Shown here: piece by piece, positions 9,454 to 17,823 of the stretch
Layout: each line of letters starts with the position of its first letter
Numbering within the stretch: position 1 is the stretch's first letter
Assembly (NCBI RefSeq): GCF_009765995.1
Contig: NZ_LMUI01000050.1
Coordinates: 52,742 to 116,741 of the forward strand
Direction: 5' to 3'
From: Methylocapsa sp. S129
GTDB taxonomy: Bacteria; Pseudomonadota; Alphaproteobacteria; Rhizobiales; Beijerinckiaceae
Length of the DNA stretch: 64,000 bases
Program-made: the position numbers and the translations under genes
The notes under the pieces: generated by a model
Told to the model about the DNA's origin: nothing
Seen by the model: the letters and a program-made list of their open reading frames with translations, nothing else
Databases searched by the model: none

Positions 9454-9575
9454 AGCCGTCCGCGTTCGTATGACTGCCGACTATGAAAGCCGTCAAGGGG
9501 CGATCTTGGCCTTCGCTTCAAGGAATGCCGCAGCGGCCGCCGCCGCCGCCACCTCAACTCAGCGCCAAGTTCGCA

Positions 9576-9749
9576 TCCCCGCGCGAAGGCGTCCGCGAGG
9601 AAATCGATGAAGACCCGGACCTCGGTCGGCAGCCGGCGTCCGGCGGGATGGACGGCGCTGGTCGCCGGCGCGCCTGGCTCATAGTCGCGTAGCGCGAGGC
9701 GGACCGCGCCCGAGGCGATTTCGGGGGCGAACAAAATAACTCGGCGCAT
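9576..9749 (-). pseudogene. C-terminal remnant of a LysR-type regulator
   Basis: About 58 codons look like the end of a LysR ligand-binding domain: an FAPEIASGAVRLAL segment, a YEPGAPATSAVHPAGRRLP strand pair and VRVFIDFLADAF, the usual last helix. No HTH or first half exists upstream; a TAA lies just before 9749. Beyond 9576 the frame continues to 9450 as arginine-rich non-protein-like sequence. This is best read as the relic of a deleted regulator gene. Confidence 0.65.
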
Positions 9750-9757
9750 GTTTGCGG

Positions 9758-10261
9758 TTAAGACCTCGCCGCCTGCGCCAACATGGTCCGCACGATGACG
9801 CGGTGGAACGGCATGATGAAGGCGAGATAGGCGCGGCCCATCCAGTTATGCGTGCGCACCAATGTCGTCGTCGTCACCTGCTGGCGATCGGCGCCCAGCG
9901 AGAGCACGTCGACGACGACGCGAAAATCGAGATGCCAGTCGTCAAAGCCCATCACGACGCGATCCGGCGTCTCGCTGACGACGGGAAAGAAGCCGATGCG
10001 GCGTCGCCTCTCCGGCGGCAGGTCTTTATCGATGGCCGTCTCGTCGGCGCCCTTCAACCCGATCAAGGCGACGAGCCGGTTGCGCAAGGCGAGAAGCGCG
10101 CGGATCCAGCGCGGCGTGCGCCCGAAAATGCGCTGAGCGGCGGCGGCGGCGTCAAGCGCCGGAGTCGCGACGATCAGTTGGTAGGCGTCGGCAAAATCGG
10201 CGCCGGCGAGAAGCGGCGCGGTCGTCGCCCCCGGCGCCATGGCGTGAACGGACATATTCAT
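9758..10261 (-). CDS. DUF2867 family protein
   Basis: A 167-residue protein of the DUF2867 family, recognised by its central FGRTPRWIRALLALRNRLV segment, the DWHLDFRV strand and the terminal HNWMGRAYLAFIMPFHRVIV region. Biochemical function is not known. The start ATG overlaps the stop of the upstream DUF502 gene by 4 bp (ATGA), so the two are translationally coupled. Confidence 0.8.
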   Translation of the reverse strand: MNMSVHAMAPGATTAPLLAGADFADAYQLIVATPALDAAAAAQRIFGRTPRWIRALLALRNRLVALIGLKGADETAIDKDLPPERRRRIGFFPVVSETPDRVVMGFDDWHLDFRVVVDVLSLGADRQQVTTTTLVRTHNWMGRAYLAFIMPFHRVIVRTMLAQAARS

Positions 10262-11013
10262 TCCGCCGCCCGCCCCTGCTGCCCGATCGCCTCCAGCGCC
10301 TGCTCCTGCCGCGCCGCCTGGGCCATCGCGGCCAGCGCCGCCTGGCCTTCGGGCTGGACGACGCCCGCCGACACGATCAGCTTGACGGCGTCTTCGGGCG
10401 TCATCGGCAATTCGATGACGTCGCTGGTCGGAATGAAGAAATAGAAGCCGGTGGTCGGATTGGGCGTGCAGGGCAGGAAGACCGAGGTCATATCGCCCGG
10501 CGGCAACACGCCGGCGACCGCCGCGGCCGGTTCGGCGGTGATGAAGACGATCGACCAGGAGCCTTTGACCGGGAATTCCACCAGCCCCACTTTACGAAAC
10601 TGCGTGCCGCTCTGGCTGAAAACGGTTTCGAAAATCTGTTTGACGCTCTTGTAGATGCCGCGCACCACCGGCGTCCGGTCGAGCAAAGCCTCGCCGATGC
10701 GCACCAAAGTGCGCCCGGCAATATTGGCCGCCAGAAATCCGAGCAGCGTCAGGCCGACAAGCGCGATGACGACGCCAAAGCCCGGCACGTGAAAGGGCAG
10801 ATAGGAATCGGGCCAGAAGCGAGCCGGCAGCAGCGGCTTGACCCAATTGTCGACGGTGTCGATGAACCACCAGGCGATATAGACGGTCACCGCGACGGGG
10901 CCGAAGATCACGAGGCCGGTGAAGAACCATGTGCGTAGCCGCGCGCCCAGGCTGCGCGGCGAAACCGGCGCCGGCTCAATGGCGATATCGCTCGTTTTGG
11001 GCGCTAGGGTCAT
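10258..11013 (-). CDS. DUF502 family membrane protein
   Basis: A 251-residue inner-membrane protein of the DUF502 family. Two long hydrophobic helices near the N-terminus (WFFTGLVIFGPVAVTVYIAWW and VVIALVGLTLLGFLAANIAG) precede a soluble region with the conserved TPVVRGIYKSVKQI segment. The frame is open to 11091; I chose the ATG at 11013 because it leads straight into the conserved region, though the ribosome-binding site is weak. Cotranscribed with the DUF2867 gene through a 4-bp overlap. Function unknown. Confidence 0.82.
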   Translation of the reverse strand: MTLAPKTSDIAIEPAPVSPRSLGARLRTWFFTGLVIFGPVAVTVYIAWWFIDTVDNWVKPLLPARFWPDSYLPFHVPGFGVVIALVGLTLLGFLAANIAGRTLVRIGEALLDRTPVVRGIYKSVKQIFETVFSQSGTQFRKVGLVEFPVKGSWSIVFITAEPAAAVAGVLPPGDMTSVFLPCTPNPTTGFYFFIPTSDVIELPMTPEDAVKLIVSAGVVQPEGQAALAAMAQAARQEQALEAIGQQGRAAE

Positions 11014-11183
11014 GGCGGTCTCTGAAGGAGCATTACGACGCGAAATGGCCACGGCTTCGCGCAAAAACAAGGCGGCGCGCCGCGACGACAATCCTCCCCT
11101 GGCCCGCCGCTCGTCACTGGGCCTGGGCGAACCATGGCCACTCGCGCCGCCAAATGCAAGACGGCGGCGACAGGCTTGTCCCC

Positions 11184-11257
11184 TTACGCCGCCATTGCCG
11201 ATTTCGCCAGATTGCGCGGCCGGTCAGCATCCCTGCCCATGATGACAGTGGTGTGAT
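11184..11257 (-). pseudogene. Duplicated 3'-terminal scrap of a glmS gene
   Basis: Read leftward, this stretch encodes HTTVIMGRDADRPRNLAKS and then MAA and a stop. The intact GlmS downstream ends HTAVIMGKDADQPRNLAKS, then VTVE and a stop. The match is clear at DNA level (the GCCAGATTGCGCGGC core is shared) but has diverged. No further GlmS sequence is present on its 5' side, so it is a leftover of a duplication or of a lost paralogue. Confidence 0.75.
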
Positions 11258-11307
11258 CCAGCGACGATGTGCTTTATCACGGCAGACGAAACAGGATATG
11301 CTGACTC

Positions 11308-11433
11308 ATGAAGAAAACGCCGCCGAACGCCATTGAAGACGCCCGTCAACGAGTCCTGACGATTCGCCTGCTGTTTGTCGTGGGCGCGCTTGCCGGCATG
11401 GTGGCGTGCGTTTTGGTTTCCCGCATGCTTTGA
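11308..11433 (+). CDS. Putative small membrane protein, 41 aa
   Basis: A 41-codon frame starting ATG AAG AAA. It has a charged N-terminal helix (IEDARQRVLTIR) and one hydrophobic segment (LLFVVGALAGMVACVLVS), the build of single-pass small membrane proteins. It occupies the gap between the glmS scrap and glmS, whose 3' end it faces. The ribosome-binding site is poor (ACAGGA about 12 bases upstream), so expression is uncertain. Confidence 0.4.
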   Translation: MKKTPPNAIEDARQRVLTIRLLFVVGALAGMVACVLVSRML

Positions 11434-11443
11434 AACGGCCGCC

Positions 11444-13267
11444 CTATTCCACCGTCACCGATTTGGCCAGATTGCGCGGCTGGTCGGCGTCTTTGCCCAT
11501 GATGACGGCCGTGTGATAGGCGATCATCTGCACCGTCGCGGCATAGACGATGGGCGCGAATTCATGGCCCATTTCCGGCATCGCTAGGAAATGCGCGAGA
11601 CCCACCGCCGCCTCTTCCGCCGCGCTCTTGTCGCCGATCAGGATGATGCGCCCGCCGCGCGCGGCCACTTCCTGCATGTTCGACACCGTCTTTTCGAAGA
11701 CGGGATCGCGCGGCGCGATGACGATGACCGGCATCGCCTCGTCGATCAGCGCGATCGGTCCGTGCTTGAGTTCGCCCGCCGCATAGCCTTCGGCGTGGAT
11801 ATACGACAATTCCTTGAGTTTCAGCGCGCCTTCAAGCGCCAGGGGATAGGCGGTGCCGCGTCCGAGATAGAGAACGTCGCGCGCCTTGGCGAGCGAATGG
11901 GCGATCGCTTCGACAGCCGGCTCCAGTTTCAGCGCCTGCGCGATGAGGCCGGGAATGGCGACCAGTTCGGCGACGAGCGCGGCCGCGCTCGCCTCGTCGA
12001 GAGTTCCGCGCGCCTGGCCGAGGCTGATGGCGATCGCCGCCATTACGGCAAGCTGGCAGGTGAAAGCCTTGGTCGAGGCGACGCCGATCTCCGGACCCGC
12101 CAGCGTCGGCGCCAGACTGTCGCTGAGGCGCGAAATGCTCGATGTCGGCACGTTGACGATGCCGACGATCTTGCTGCCGTTCTCCTTGGCGTAGCGCAGA
12201 GAGGCCAAAGTGTCGGCCGTCTCGCCCGATTGCGAGATGACGATGGTGACGCCTGATGCGTCGACCGGCGCCTCGCGATAGCGATATTCGGAGGCGACGT
12301 CGATCTCGACGGGCAGGCGCGCGAAACGCTCGATCCAATATTTGCCGATCAGCCCCGCCATATAAGCCGTGCCGCAGGCGCAGATCGTGATGCGCGACAG
12401 CTTGGCCGGGTCGACCGGCCAGGCGAAGGGGCGCACGCGCTGCTCGCTCATATCGATGTAATGGGCGAGCGTATGGCCGACGACTTCGGGCTGTTCGTGA
12501 ATTTCCTTGGCCATGAAATGGCGGTAATTGCCCTTCTCGATCAGCAGCCCGCCCGCCGGACTCCTGATCTTGCGGCGCGTGACGACCTTGCCTGTCGCAT
12601 CATGGAACACCGCGCCCTCGCGGGTCAGAACGACCCAGTCGCCCTCTTCGAGATAAGCGATGAGATCGGTGAAGGGGGCGAGCGCCAACGCGTCCGAGCC
12701 CAGATACATTTCGCCTTGGCCATAACCGACCGCCAGCGGCGCGCCGCGCCGGGCGCCGATGAGGAGGTTGTCCTCGCCGTCAAAGAGATAGGCGAGCGCG
12801 TAGGCGCCGCGCATGCGCGGCAGAGCGGCGGCCACCGCCTCGATCGGGCTCTTGCCGGCGGCGAGTTCGTCGGTGACGAGAAATGCGGCGACTTCGCTGT
12901 CGGTTTCCGTCTCCAGCTTGTGACCCTTTGCGCTAAGCTCCTCCCGCAATGCTTTGAAATTCTCAATGATTCCATTGTGGACCACGGCGAGCTTCTCGCT
13001 CGCATGCGGATGGGCGTTAGCCTCGCTGGGCTTGCCATGCGTCGCCCATCGCGTATGGCCGATGCCGATCGCGCCTTCCAGCGGCGCCGCGGCGAGCCGC
13101 GTCTCCAGATTGCGCAGCTTGCCCTCGGCGCGCCGGCGCGTCAGGCGCCCTGCCTCCAATGTGGCGATGCCCGCCGAATCATAGCCGCGATATTCGAGCC
13201 GCTTCAGCGCATCGACGATCTGCCCCGCGACGGGGCCTGTCCCGAGAATGCCAACGATGCCGCACAT
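11444..13267 (-). CDS. glmS: Glutamine--fructose-6-phosphate aminotransferase GlmS
   Basis: It makes glucosamine-6-phosphate from fructose-6-phosphate and glutamine, the entry to UDP-GlcNAc for peptidoglycan and lipid A. The 607-residue protein begins MCGIVGILG with the catalytic Cys2 of the N-terminal amidohydrolase domain, followed by GHTRWATHG. Two SIS sugar-isomerase domains follow (ISQSGETADTL; STKAFTCQ), then EGALKLKELSYIHAE and the terminal DQPRNLAKSVTVE. GAGGA lies seven bases before the ATG. The partner GlmU is about 6.6 kb away. No glmS ribozyme is visible, as expected outside Firmicutes. Confidence 0.97.
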   Translation of the reverse strand: MCGIVGILGTGPVAGQIVDALKRLEYRGYDSAGIATLEAGRLTRRRAEGKLRNLETRLAAAPLEGAIGIGHTRWATHGKPSEANAHPHASEKLAVVHNGIIENFKALREELSAKGHKLETETDSEVAAFLVTDELAAGKSPIEAVAAALPRMRGAYALAYLFDGEDNLLIGARRGAPLAVGYGQGEMYLGSDALALAPFTDLIAYLEEGDWVVLTREGAVFHDATGKVVTRRKIRSPAGGLLIEKGNYRHFMAKEIHEQPEVVGHTLAHYIDMSEQRVRPFAWPVDPAKLSRITICACGTAYMAGLIGKYWIERFARLPVEIDVASEYRYREAPVDASGVTIVISQSGETADTLASLRYAKENGSKIVGIVNVPTSSISRLSDSLAPTLAGPEIGVASTKAFTCQLAVMAAIAISLGQARGTLDEASAAALVAELVAIPGLIAQALKLEPAVEAIAHSLAKARDVLYLGRGTAYPLALEGALKLKELSYIHAEGYAAGELKHGPIALIDEAMPVIVIAPRDPVFEKTVSNMQEVAARGGRIILIGDKSAAEEAAVGLAHFLAMPEMGHEFAPIVYAATVQMIAYHTAVIMGKDADQPRNLAKSVTVE

Positions 13268-13490
13268 ACGAGTTCCTCAAGAGGGCTGAATCGAAACGAA
13301 GCAAGGGTTAGACCAGCCCGGCGGCACGGCTCAAGTCACGTTGAATGTCCGAAATGTCTCATTTTGAGAGACGCGGAGCGGACGCCAGACGCGGCAATGG
13401 CCGGCGCGGCTTTGAATATTTCGACGCAGGGATATAGTCGCGGCCGGCGCCGCAAGGACGATCAACTATCCGGCGCCAGACGGAGCGGCG

Positions 13491-13745
13491 ATGAGAACGT
13501 TAGTCCTTGGCGCCCTGGCCGTGTTCTCCGTGCAAGCGGCAATGGCTGGTCAGGTCAAACATCGACTCTGCGCGCCGGCTCATCTTTTCGTCCGCTGCGT
13601 CATCGACCCAGCCTCCCTGCCCGCCAACGCGCCCGCCGCGAGCTGCGACTACAATGGCGGCGGAGACCCGAGCAACCGATGCCTATGTCCTCCGATGCCC
13701 GGCGTCGCCGCGCAATCGGGACACGTGCGATGCAGCGAGTTCTAA
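13491..13745 (+). CDS. Small exported cysteine-containing hypothetical protein, 84 aa
   Basis: A short signal-peptide protein (MRTLVLGALAVFSVQAAMA) with a GGAG box upstream of the ATG. The mature part of about 65 residues has six cysteines (LCAP, RCVI, SCDY, RCLCPP, RCSE), suggesting a disulfide-rich periplasmic or secreted protein. I do not recognise a family. It fills the otherwise empty gap between glmS and the HAD gene. Confidence 0.55.
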   Translation: MRTLVLGALAVFSVQAAMAGQVKHRLCAPAHLFVRCVIDPASLPANAPAASCDYNGGGDPSNRCLCPPMPGVAAQSGHVRCSEF

Positions 13746-13797
13746 AGCCCGGAATGATCGGAACCTTCACGGGCGGCGGGCGCCTGTCCATCGTGGC

Positions 13798-14529
13798 TCA
13801 GCAAAGCCGCGCAACCAGTTCGGCGAGTTCGCCCAGATGATCGAGGCGGTGGAAGCGCGAAGCGGCGGGCGGCGGCTCGCTATGCTCCTCGGCCCAGACC
13901 AGCGCTTGCGGCACATAGACGCCCCAGGCGCCCGCCTCGATCGCAGGTATAACGTCGGACTTCAGGGAATTGCCCACCATCATCGCGCGCTCGGGCCCAT
14001 CGGCGTGGCGCGCGAAGACGCGCGCATAGGTCGACGCCTTCTTGTCGGAGACGATTTCAACCGCGTCGAAGAAGCTGGCGAGCCCGGATTCTTCCAGCTT
14101 GCGCTCCTGATCGAGAAGATCGCCCTTGGTGACGAGGATGAGACGGTAGGCGCCGGCGAGCCGGCCCAGCGCCTCGCGGACATGGGGCAGAATCTCGATG
14201 GGATGGCGCAGCAATTCGCGGCCGGCGGATAGAATCTCGCCGGTCAACGCCGCCGAGGCCTGGCCGCCGGTCGCCTCGACAGCGGTTTCGATCATCGACA
14301 AGGTGAAGCCTTTGACGCCGAAGCCATAGAGCGGCAGGTTTCGCCGCTCGACTTCCCGCAATTTCAACAAGATGTCTTCGGCCGAGCCATGGCCGGCAAG
14401 AAGCGCGGCGAAGCGCGCCTCCGCCCGCTCATAAAAATCCTGGTGCCGCCAAAGCGTGTCGTCCGCATCAAAACCGATCGCTGACAATCTCAAATCGGCG
14501 GACATGCTCAAATCCATGGCTTCGCCCAT
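13798..14529 (-). CDS. HAD family hydrolase
   Basis: A 243-residue haloacid dehalogenase-like phosphatase. Motif I is FDADDTLW (nucleophile Asp plus acid/base Asp), motif II the threonine in LILVTKGDL, motif III a lysine in SDKKASTY, and motif IV GNSLKSDVIPAIEAGAW. The cap is helical (type C1). Candidate starts are ATGs at 14529, 14517 and 14505; I chose 14529, with GAGAGCGAAG upstream, but the others are possible. Substrate unknown. Confidence 0.84.
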   Translation of the reverse strand: MGEAMDLSMSADLRLSAIGFDADDTLWRHQDFYERAEARFAALLAGHGSAEDILLKLREVERRNLPLYGFGVKGFTLSMIETAVEATGGQASAALTGEILSAGRELLRHPIEILPHVREALGRLAGAYRLILVTKGDLLDQERKLEESGLASFFDAVEIVSDKKASTYARVFARHADGPERAMMVGNSLKSDVIPAIEAGAWGVYVPQALVWAEEHSEPPPAASRFHRLDHLGELAELVARLC

Positions 14530-14648
14530 CGGCGCTTCGCTCTCATGTCGGGAGTGGGATCGCTGGTCAAGCGCCGCGCAACTCAATTGCCGGACGTTCG
14601 CGGTCCCTGATAAGAATTTACCTCATCGGGACAGGTTGGGAACGGCTG

Positions 14649-15224
14649 ATGCTAAGGGGAGCGACGGTTGCGCTGGAGCCGCTGGAGATGTCGCATCAAG
14701 CGCAACTCGTTGAGGCGGCGTCCGATGGGGAATTGTGGACCTTGCAGGTCACGGTCGTCCCCGGCCCCGACACCGTCAGATCGTATGTCGAGAGAGCCCT
14801 GGCCGGCAGAGACGCCGGAACCGTCATGCCGTTCGTCATCGTCGAACGGGCGACGGGGCGGGTCGTCGGCAGCACGCGTTTTTGGAAAATCGACCAAGCC
14901 AATCGCAAGCTGGAAATCGGCGCCACCTGGCTGGCGCGATCGGCGCAGCGCAGCGGCGTCAATACCGAGGCCAAATATCTCATGCTGTCGCATGCATTCG
15001 AGGCCATGAAATTCATCCGCGTCCAGTTTACGACGGATGAGCTGAATGAGCGTTCAAGAGCCGCGATCCTTCGCCTGGGCGCTGTCGAAGAGGGCGTCAT
15101 CCGGCACGAACGCATCATGCCCGATGGACGTAAGCGGAATTCCGTGCGCTACAGCATCATCGACGCCGAATGGCCCGCCGTGAAGCTACGCCTAGAACAG
15201 AAGATGTCGTTGGGCCGGACATAG
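14649..15224 (+). CDS. GNAT family N-acetyltransferase, RimJ/RimL-like
   Basis: A 191-residue acetyltransferase of the RimJ/RimL type. It begins LRGATVALEPLEMSH, the usual first strand and helix, continues through VIVERATGRVVGSTRFW and has the acetyl-CoA region EIGATWLARSAQRSGVNTEAK, where the typical basic Q/RxxGxG/A loop is replaced by QRSGVN. The terminal NERSRAAILRLGAVEEG segment is also standard. The acceptor, perhaps a ribosomal protein or small amine, cannot be told. Confidence 0.82.
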   Translation: MLRGATVALEPLEMSHQAQLVEAASDGELWTLQVTVVPGPDTVRSYVERALAGRDAGTVMPFVIVERATGRVVGSTRFWKIDQANRKLEIGATWLARSAQRSGVNTEAKYLMLSHAFEAMKFIRVQFTTDELNERSRAAILRLGAVEEGVIRHERIMPDGRKRNSVRYSIIDAEWPAVKLRLEQKMSLGRT

Positions 15225-15276
15225 TCTTCCGAAGCGGTTGGGCCTGGTTGCGGCGCATATCATGCCTTCGCCGCCG

Positions 15277-16443
15277 CTACCGCGCCGGCCAACGCCAGGC
15301 CGGCGCATCGTCGTCGCCATCGACAAGCGTCTCTCCCAATCGCTTGGTCAACACGATCTCCCGCGCCCCCTCCTCGCGCAATGCCGCCGCCAGGCTTTGC
15401 GCATGCGAGACGACGACGATCTGCGAGCGCGCCGACGCCCGCGCGATGAGACGGGCGAGCGGAGCCAGAAGGTCGGGGTGCAGGCTCGTCTCGGGCTCGT
15501 TGAGGATCATCAGTTCGGGCGGGCGCGGCGACAGCAAGGCTGCGGTGAGCAAAAGATAGCGCAAGGTTCCGTCGGAAAGCTCGGCGGCGCTCAAGGGTCG
15601 CAGCAGGCCATGCTGCCTGAGCTCGAGCTCGAATTGCCCATCGGCGCCGCCAACTTCGAGCGTCGCGCCGGCAAAAGCGTCGGCGATCGCCTCGTCCATC
15701 TCGTCGGCGGCGCCGATTTCGCGGATCGTCGCGACGGCGGCGGCAAGATCCGATCCGTCGCCGGCGAGCACCGGCGTGCGCGTGCCAATCTGGCGCCGGC
15801 GCGCGGGCGCTTCGGCGTCGGTGCGGAAATAATCATAGAAGCGCCAGTTGCGCAGGCGTTCGCGCAAGCCGAGCAGCTCCGCCGCCTCACGTGGATCGCT
15901 GCAATGAGTGAGCATGCTGTCGAAGGGCGCGAGATTATGCATGGCCTGCCGCCATGCGCCCGTCGCGTCGCGAATGCGCACGGAGGGGCCAGCTCGCTCC
16001 GCGAAGACATTGTTCCTGCCGAGCGTCCCGCCGGCCCACAGACTTTCGCGTTTGATTTCCGGGTCTCTGGAAAACCTGGTCGGCGGCGGCGGCGGGATCG
16101 GCAGGCCAAGATCAATGGCGTAGCCGACGGTTTCCGACGAGAACCCCAGCTTCAGACTAACCGGATTGTTGCGCCGCGTGCCTTGGACGGGCTGGACGCC
16201 CTGCTTCATGCCGCGCGAGAACGCCTCCGGCCCGGCCCATAGAACGGAGGGCAGGCCGCCTTCGATCGCCAGCGATTGGATGATGCGGCCCTGGGCGATA
16301 TCGGCCATCAGCCGCAGCGCGCGGTACAGGCTCGACTTGCCGCTGCCATTGGCGCCCGTCACGACGTTCAGCACATCGAGGCTGAGCGTGACGTCGCGCA
16401 AGGAGCGATAGCCCGAGATGGAGACCTGCGTCATCATTCGCAT
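15277..16443 (-). CDS. AAA family ATPase, RecF/SMC-like (OLD-type architecture)
   Basis: A 388-residue chromosome-associated type ATPase. Visible are Walker A GANGSGKSS near residue 32, an ABC-like signature LSDGTLRYL, Walker B LMILNEPETSLHP (Asn where Asp is usual before the Glu) and the switch histidine in VVVSHAQ. No coiled coil of SMC length and no TOPRIM domain are present, so it is the stand-alone ATPase form. AGGA lies nine bases before the ATG. No partner nuclease adjoins it; function is not established, though relatives are linked to DNA repair or phage defence. Confidence 0.8.
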   Translation of the reverse strand: MRMMTQVSISGYRSLRDVTLSLDVLNVVTGANGSGKSSLYRALRLMADIAQGRIIQSLAIEGGLPSVLWAGPEAFSRGMKQGVQPVQGTRRNNPVSLKLGFSSETVGYAIDLGLPIPPPPPTRFSRDPEIKRESLWAGGTLGRNNVFAERAGPSVRIRDATGAWRQAMHNLAPFDSMLTHCSDPREAAELLGLRERLRNWRFYDYFRTDAEAPARRRQIGTRTPVLAGDGSDLAAAVATIREIGAADEMDEAIADAFAGATLEVGGADGQFELELRQHGLLRPLSAAELSDGTLRYLLLTAALLSPRPPELMILNEPETSLHPDLLAPLARLIARASARSQIVVVSHAQSLAAALREEGAREIVLTKRLGETLVDGDDDAPAWRWPAR

Positions 16444-16630
16444 CGCGTCATCCTGCCCGCAGTCGGCCGCTTTCGCCAGACATTATGACGCTCTGTGTTT
16501 CGGCCGATCGCGTAACCAAAGCCGCGTGAAATACGACTCCTTGCTCCTCCTTCGCTAACATGTCAGTCTTTCCGTTCGGCGACGACACCCGACTTTAACG
16601 GGCGGATTTCGCCGAATGGGAGGAGATCGC

Positions 16631-17563
16631 ATGCTTAGAAAACTCACGCTGCTCGTTTGCGGAGCGCTTCTGGCTTTGGCGCTGCCCTTGGCCGCGCAGG
16701 CCAAGACTTTTTTCTGGATTTCGCACGGTTCGCCCGCCGATCCCGTCTGGACCTATTTCCTGGCCGGCGCCAATCAATGGGCGAAGGACACCGGCAACAC
16801 CGTGAAAACATCGTTCCATAACGGCGATGTCGCCTCGCAGCAGGAAGCGGTGCGTTCGGCGATCGCCGCCAAGGCGGACGGCATCGTCACCACCAGCCCC
16901 GATCCTGGCAGCCTCGTGCAGGTGACCAAGGAAGCCAATGACGCCAAAATCCCGATCATCAACTTCAACACGCCCGATCCGAAAGCCAGCTTCAACGCCT
17001 ATGTCGGCGGCGACAATGTCGTGTTCGGCCGCCACTGGGCCCAATATCTCGTCGACAAGGGCTTGGTGAAATCAGGAGACTTCGTCTGGGCCCCTGTGGA
17101 AGTTCCCGGCGCCACCTATGGCGTCCAGGAAATGGAAGGCATTATGAGCGTGTTCAAACCGCTCGGGATCACGGCGGAAGTCACGGAAACCACGCTCGAT
17201 CAGGGTGAGATCATCACCCGAATGGCCGATTATCTCACCGCCAACCGCAAGAAGATCAAGGCGATCATCAGCCTGGGCGACCTCGCCGACGGCAGCATCA
17301 AGCGGGTGTTCGATCAGGTGCATGTCAAGCCCGGCGAAATCCCGGTCGTCGGCTGGGGCAATTCGCTCGACACCACGCAAGAAGTGCTCAACGGCTACGT
17401 GAACGCCGCGCAATGGCAGGATCCGCAGGCGACCAGCTATGTCGCGCTTTCGCTCGCCGCGATGGCCGCCAGCGGCATCCCGCCCGGCTTCAACATCATC
17501 ACCGGCGCGCTCTATGAGAAGGATAAGGCGTCGATCTACGACCATATCCTGTCGGGCAAGTAG
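16631..17563 (+). CDS. Sugar ABC transporter substrate-binding protein
   Basis: A 310-residue periplasmic protein of the ribose-binding (type 1 PBP) family. The ATG at 16631 follows GGGAGGAG and starts a signal peptide (MLRKLTLLVCGALLALALPLAAQA). The body shows the two-lobe pattern: AIAAKADGIVTTSPDP, PIINFNTPDP, AYVGGDNVVFG, and IKAIISLGDLADG. Gene order binding protein, permease, ATPase matches rhizobial frcBCA-type systems; a sugar or polyol is the likely ligand. A hairpin and a palindromic repeat separate it from the permease, which should raise binding-protein yield over the membrane parts. Confidence 0.88.
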   Translation: MLRKLTLLVCGALLALALPLAAQAKTFFWISHGSPADPVWTYFLAGANQWAKDTGNTVKTSFHNGDVASQQEAVRSAIAAKADGIVTTSPDPGSLVQVTKEANDAKIPIINFNTPDPKASFNAYVGGDNVVFGRHWAQYLVDKGLVKSGDFVWAPVEVPGATYGVQEMEGIMSVFKPLGITAEVTETTLDQGEIITRMADYLTANRKKIKAIISLGDLADGSIKRVFDQVHVKPGEIPVVGWGNSLDTTQEVLNGYVNAAQWQDPQATSYVALSLAAMAASGIPPGFNIITGALYEKDKASIYDHILSGK

Positions 17564-17578
17564 GCCGGCGACAGCCAA

Positions 17579-17604
17579 CGTTCGCGGTCGCTTGGCCGCG
17601 AACG
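17579..17604 (+). terminator. Strong hairpin after the binding-protein gene
   Basis: A perfect 9-bp stem (CGTTCGCGG / CCGCGAACG) with an 8-nt loop lies 15 bp after the stop of the binding-protein gene. No T-run follows, so it is more likely an attenuator or mRNA-stabilising structure than a full intrinsic terminator. Confidence 0.5.
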
Positions 17605-17614
17605 CGAACAGAAG

Positions 17615-17789
17615 AGATGTTGGGAATCCCCTCCCCCCTTGTGGGGGAGGGTTAGGGAGGGGGGTCGCGCTGACCTGTCGGATCATGGCGCAACGATCTT
17701 CGGGATAGTCCTGTGCGACCCCCCACCCCGGCCATCCCCCACAAGGGGGGAGGGAGGATGGCGCCAACCTTTTCAAGGTGGTTGACGCA
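17615..17789. repeat. Large imperfect palindromic repeat, copy B
   Basis: It shares with copy A (4029-4223) the C-rich tract followed by TTGTGGGGGAGGG, the AGGGGGGTCG / CGACCCCCCA pair, and the right end (CAAGGTGGTTGACGCA against CAATTTGGCTGACGCA). The left outer arm is degenerate. It sits inside the sugar ABC transporter operon. Confidence 0.8.
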
Positions 17790-17823
17790 CGCCACTCATT
17801 CCAATTTCGATCGGCGGGTTCAG

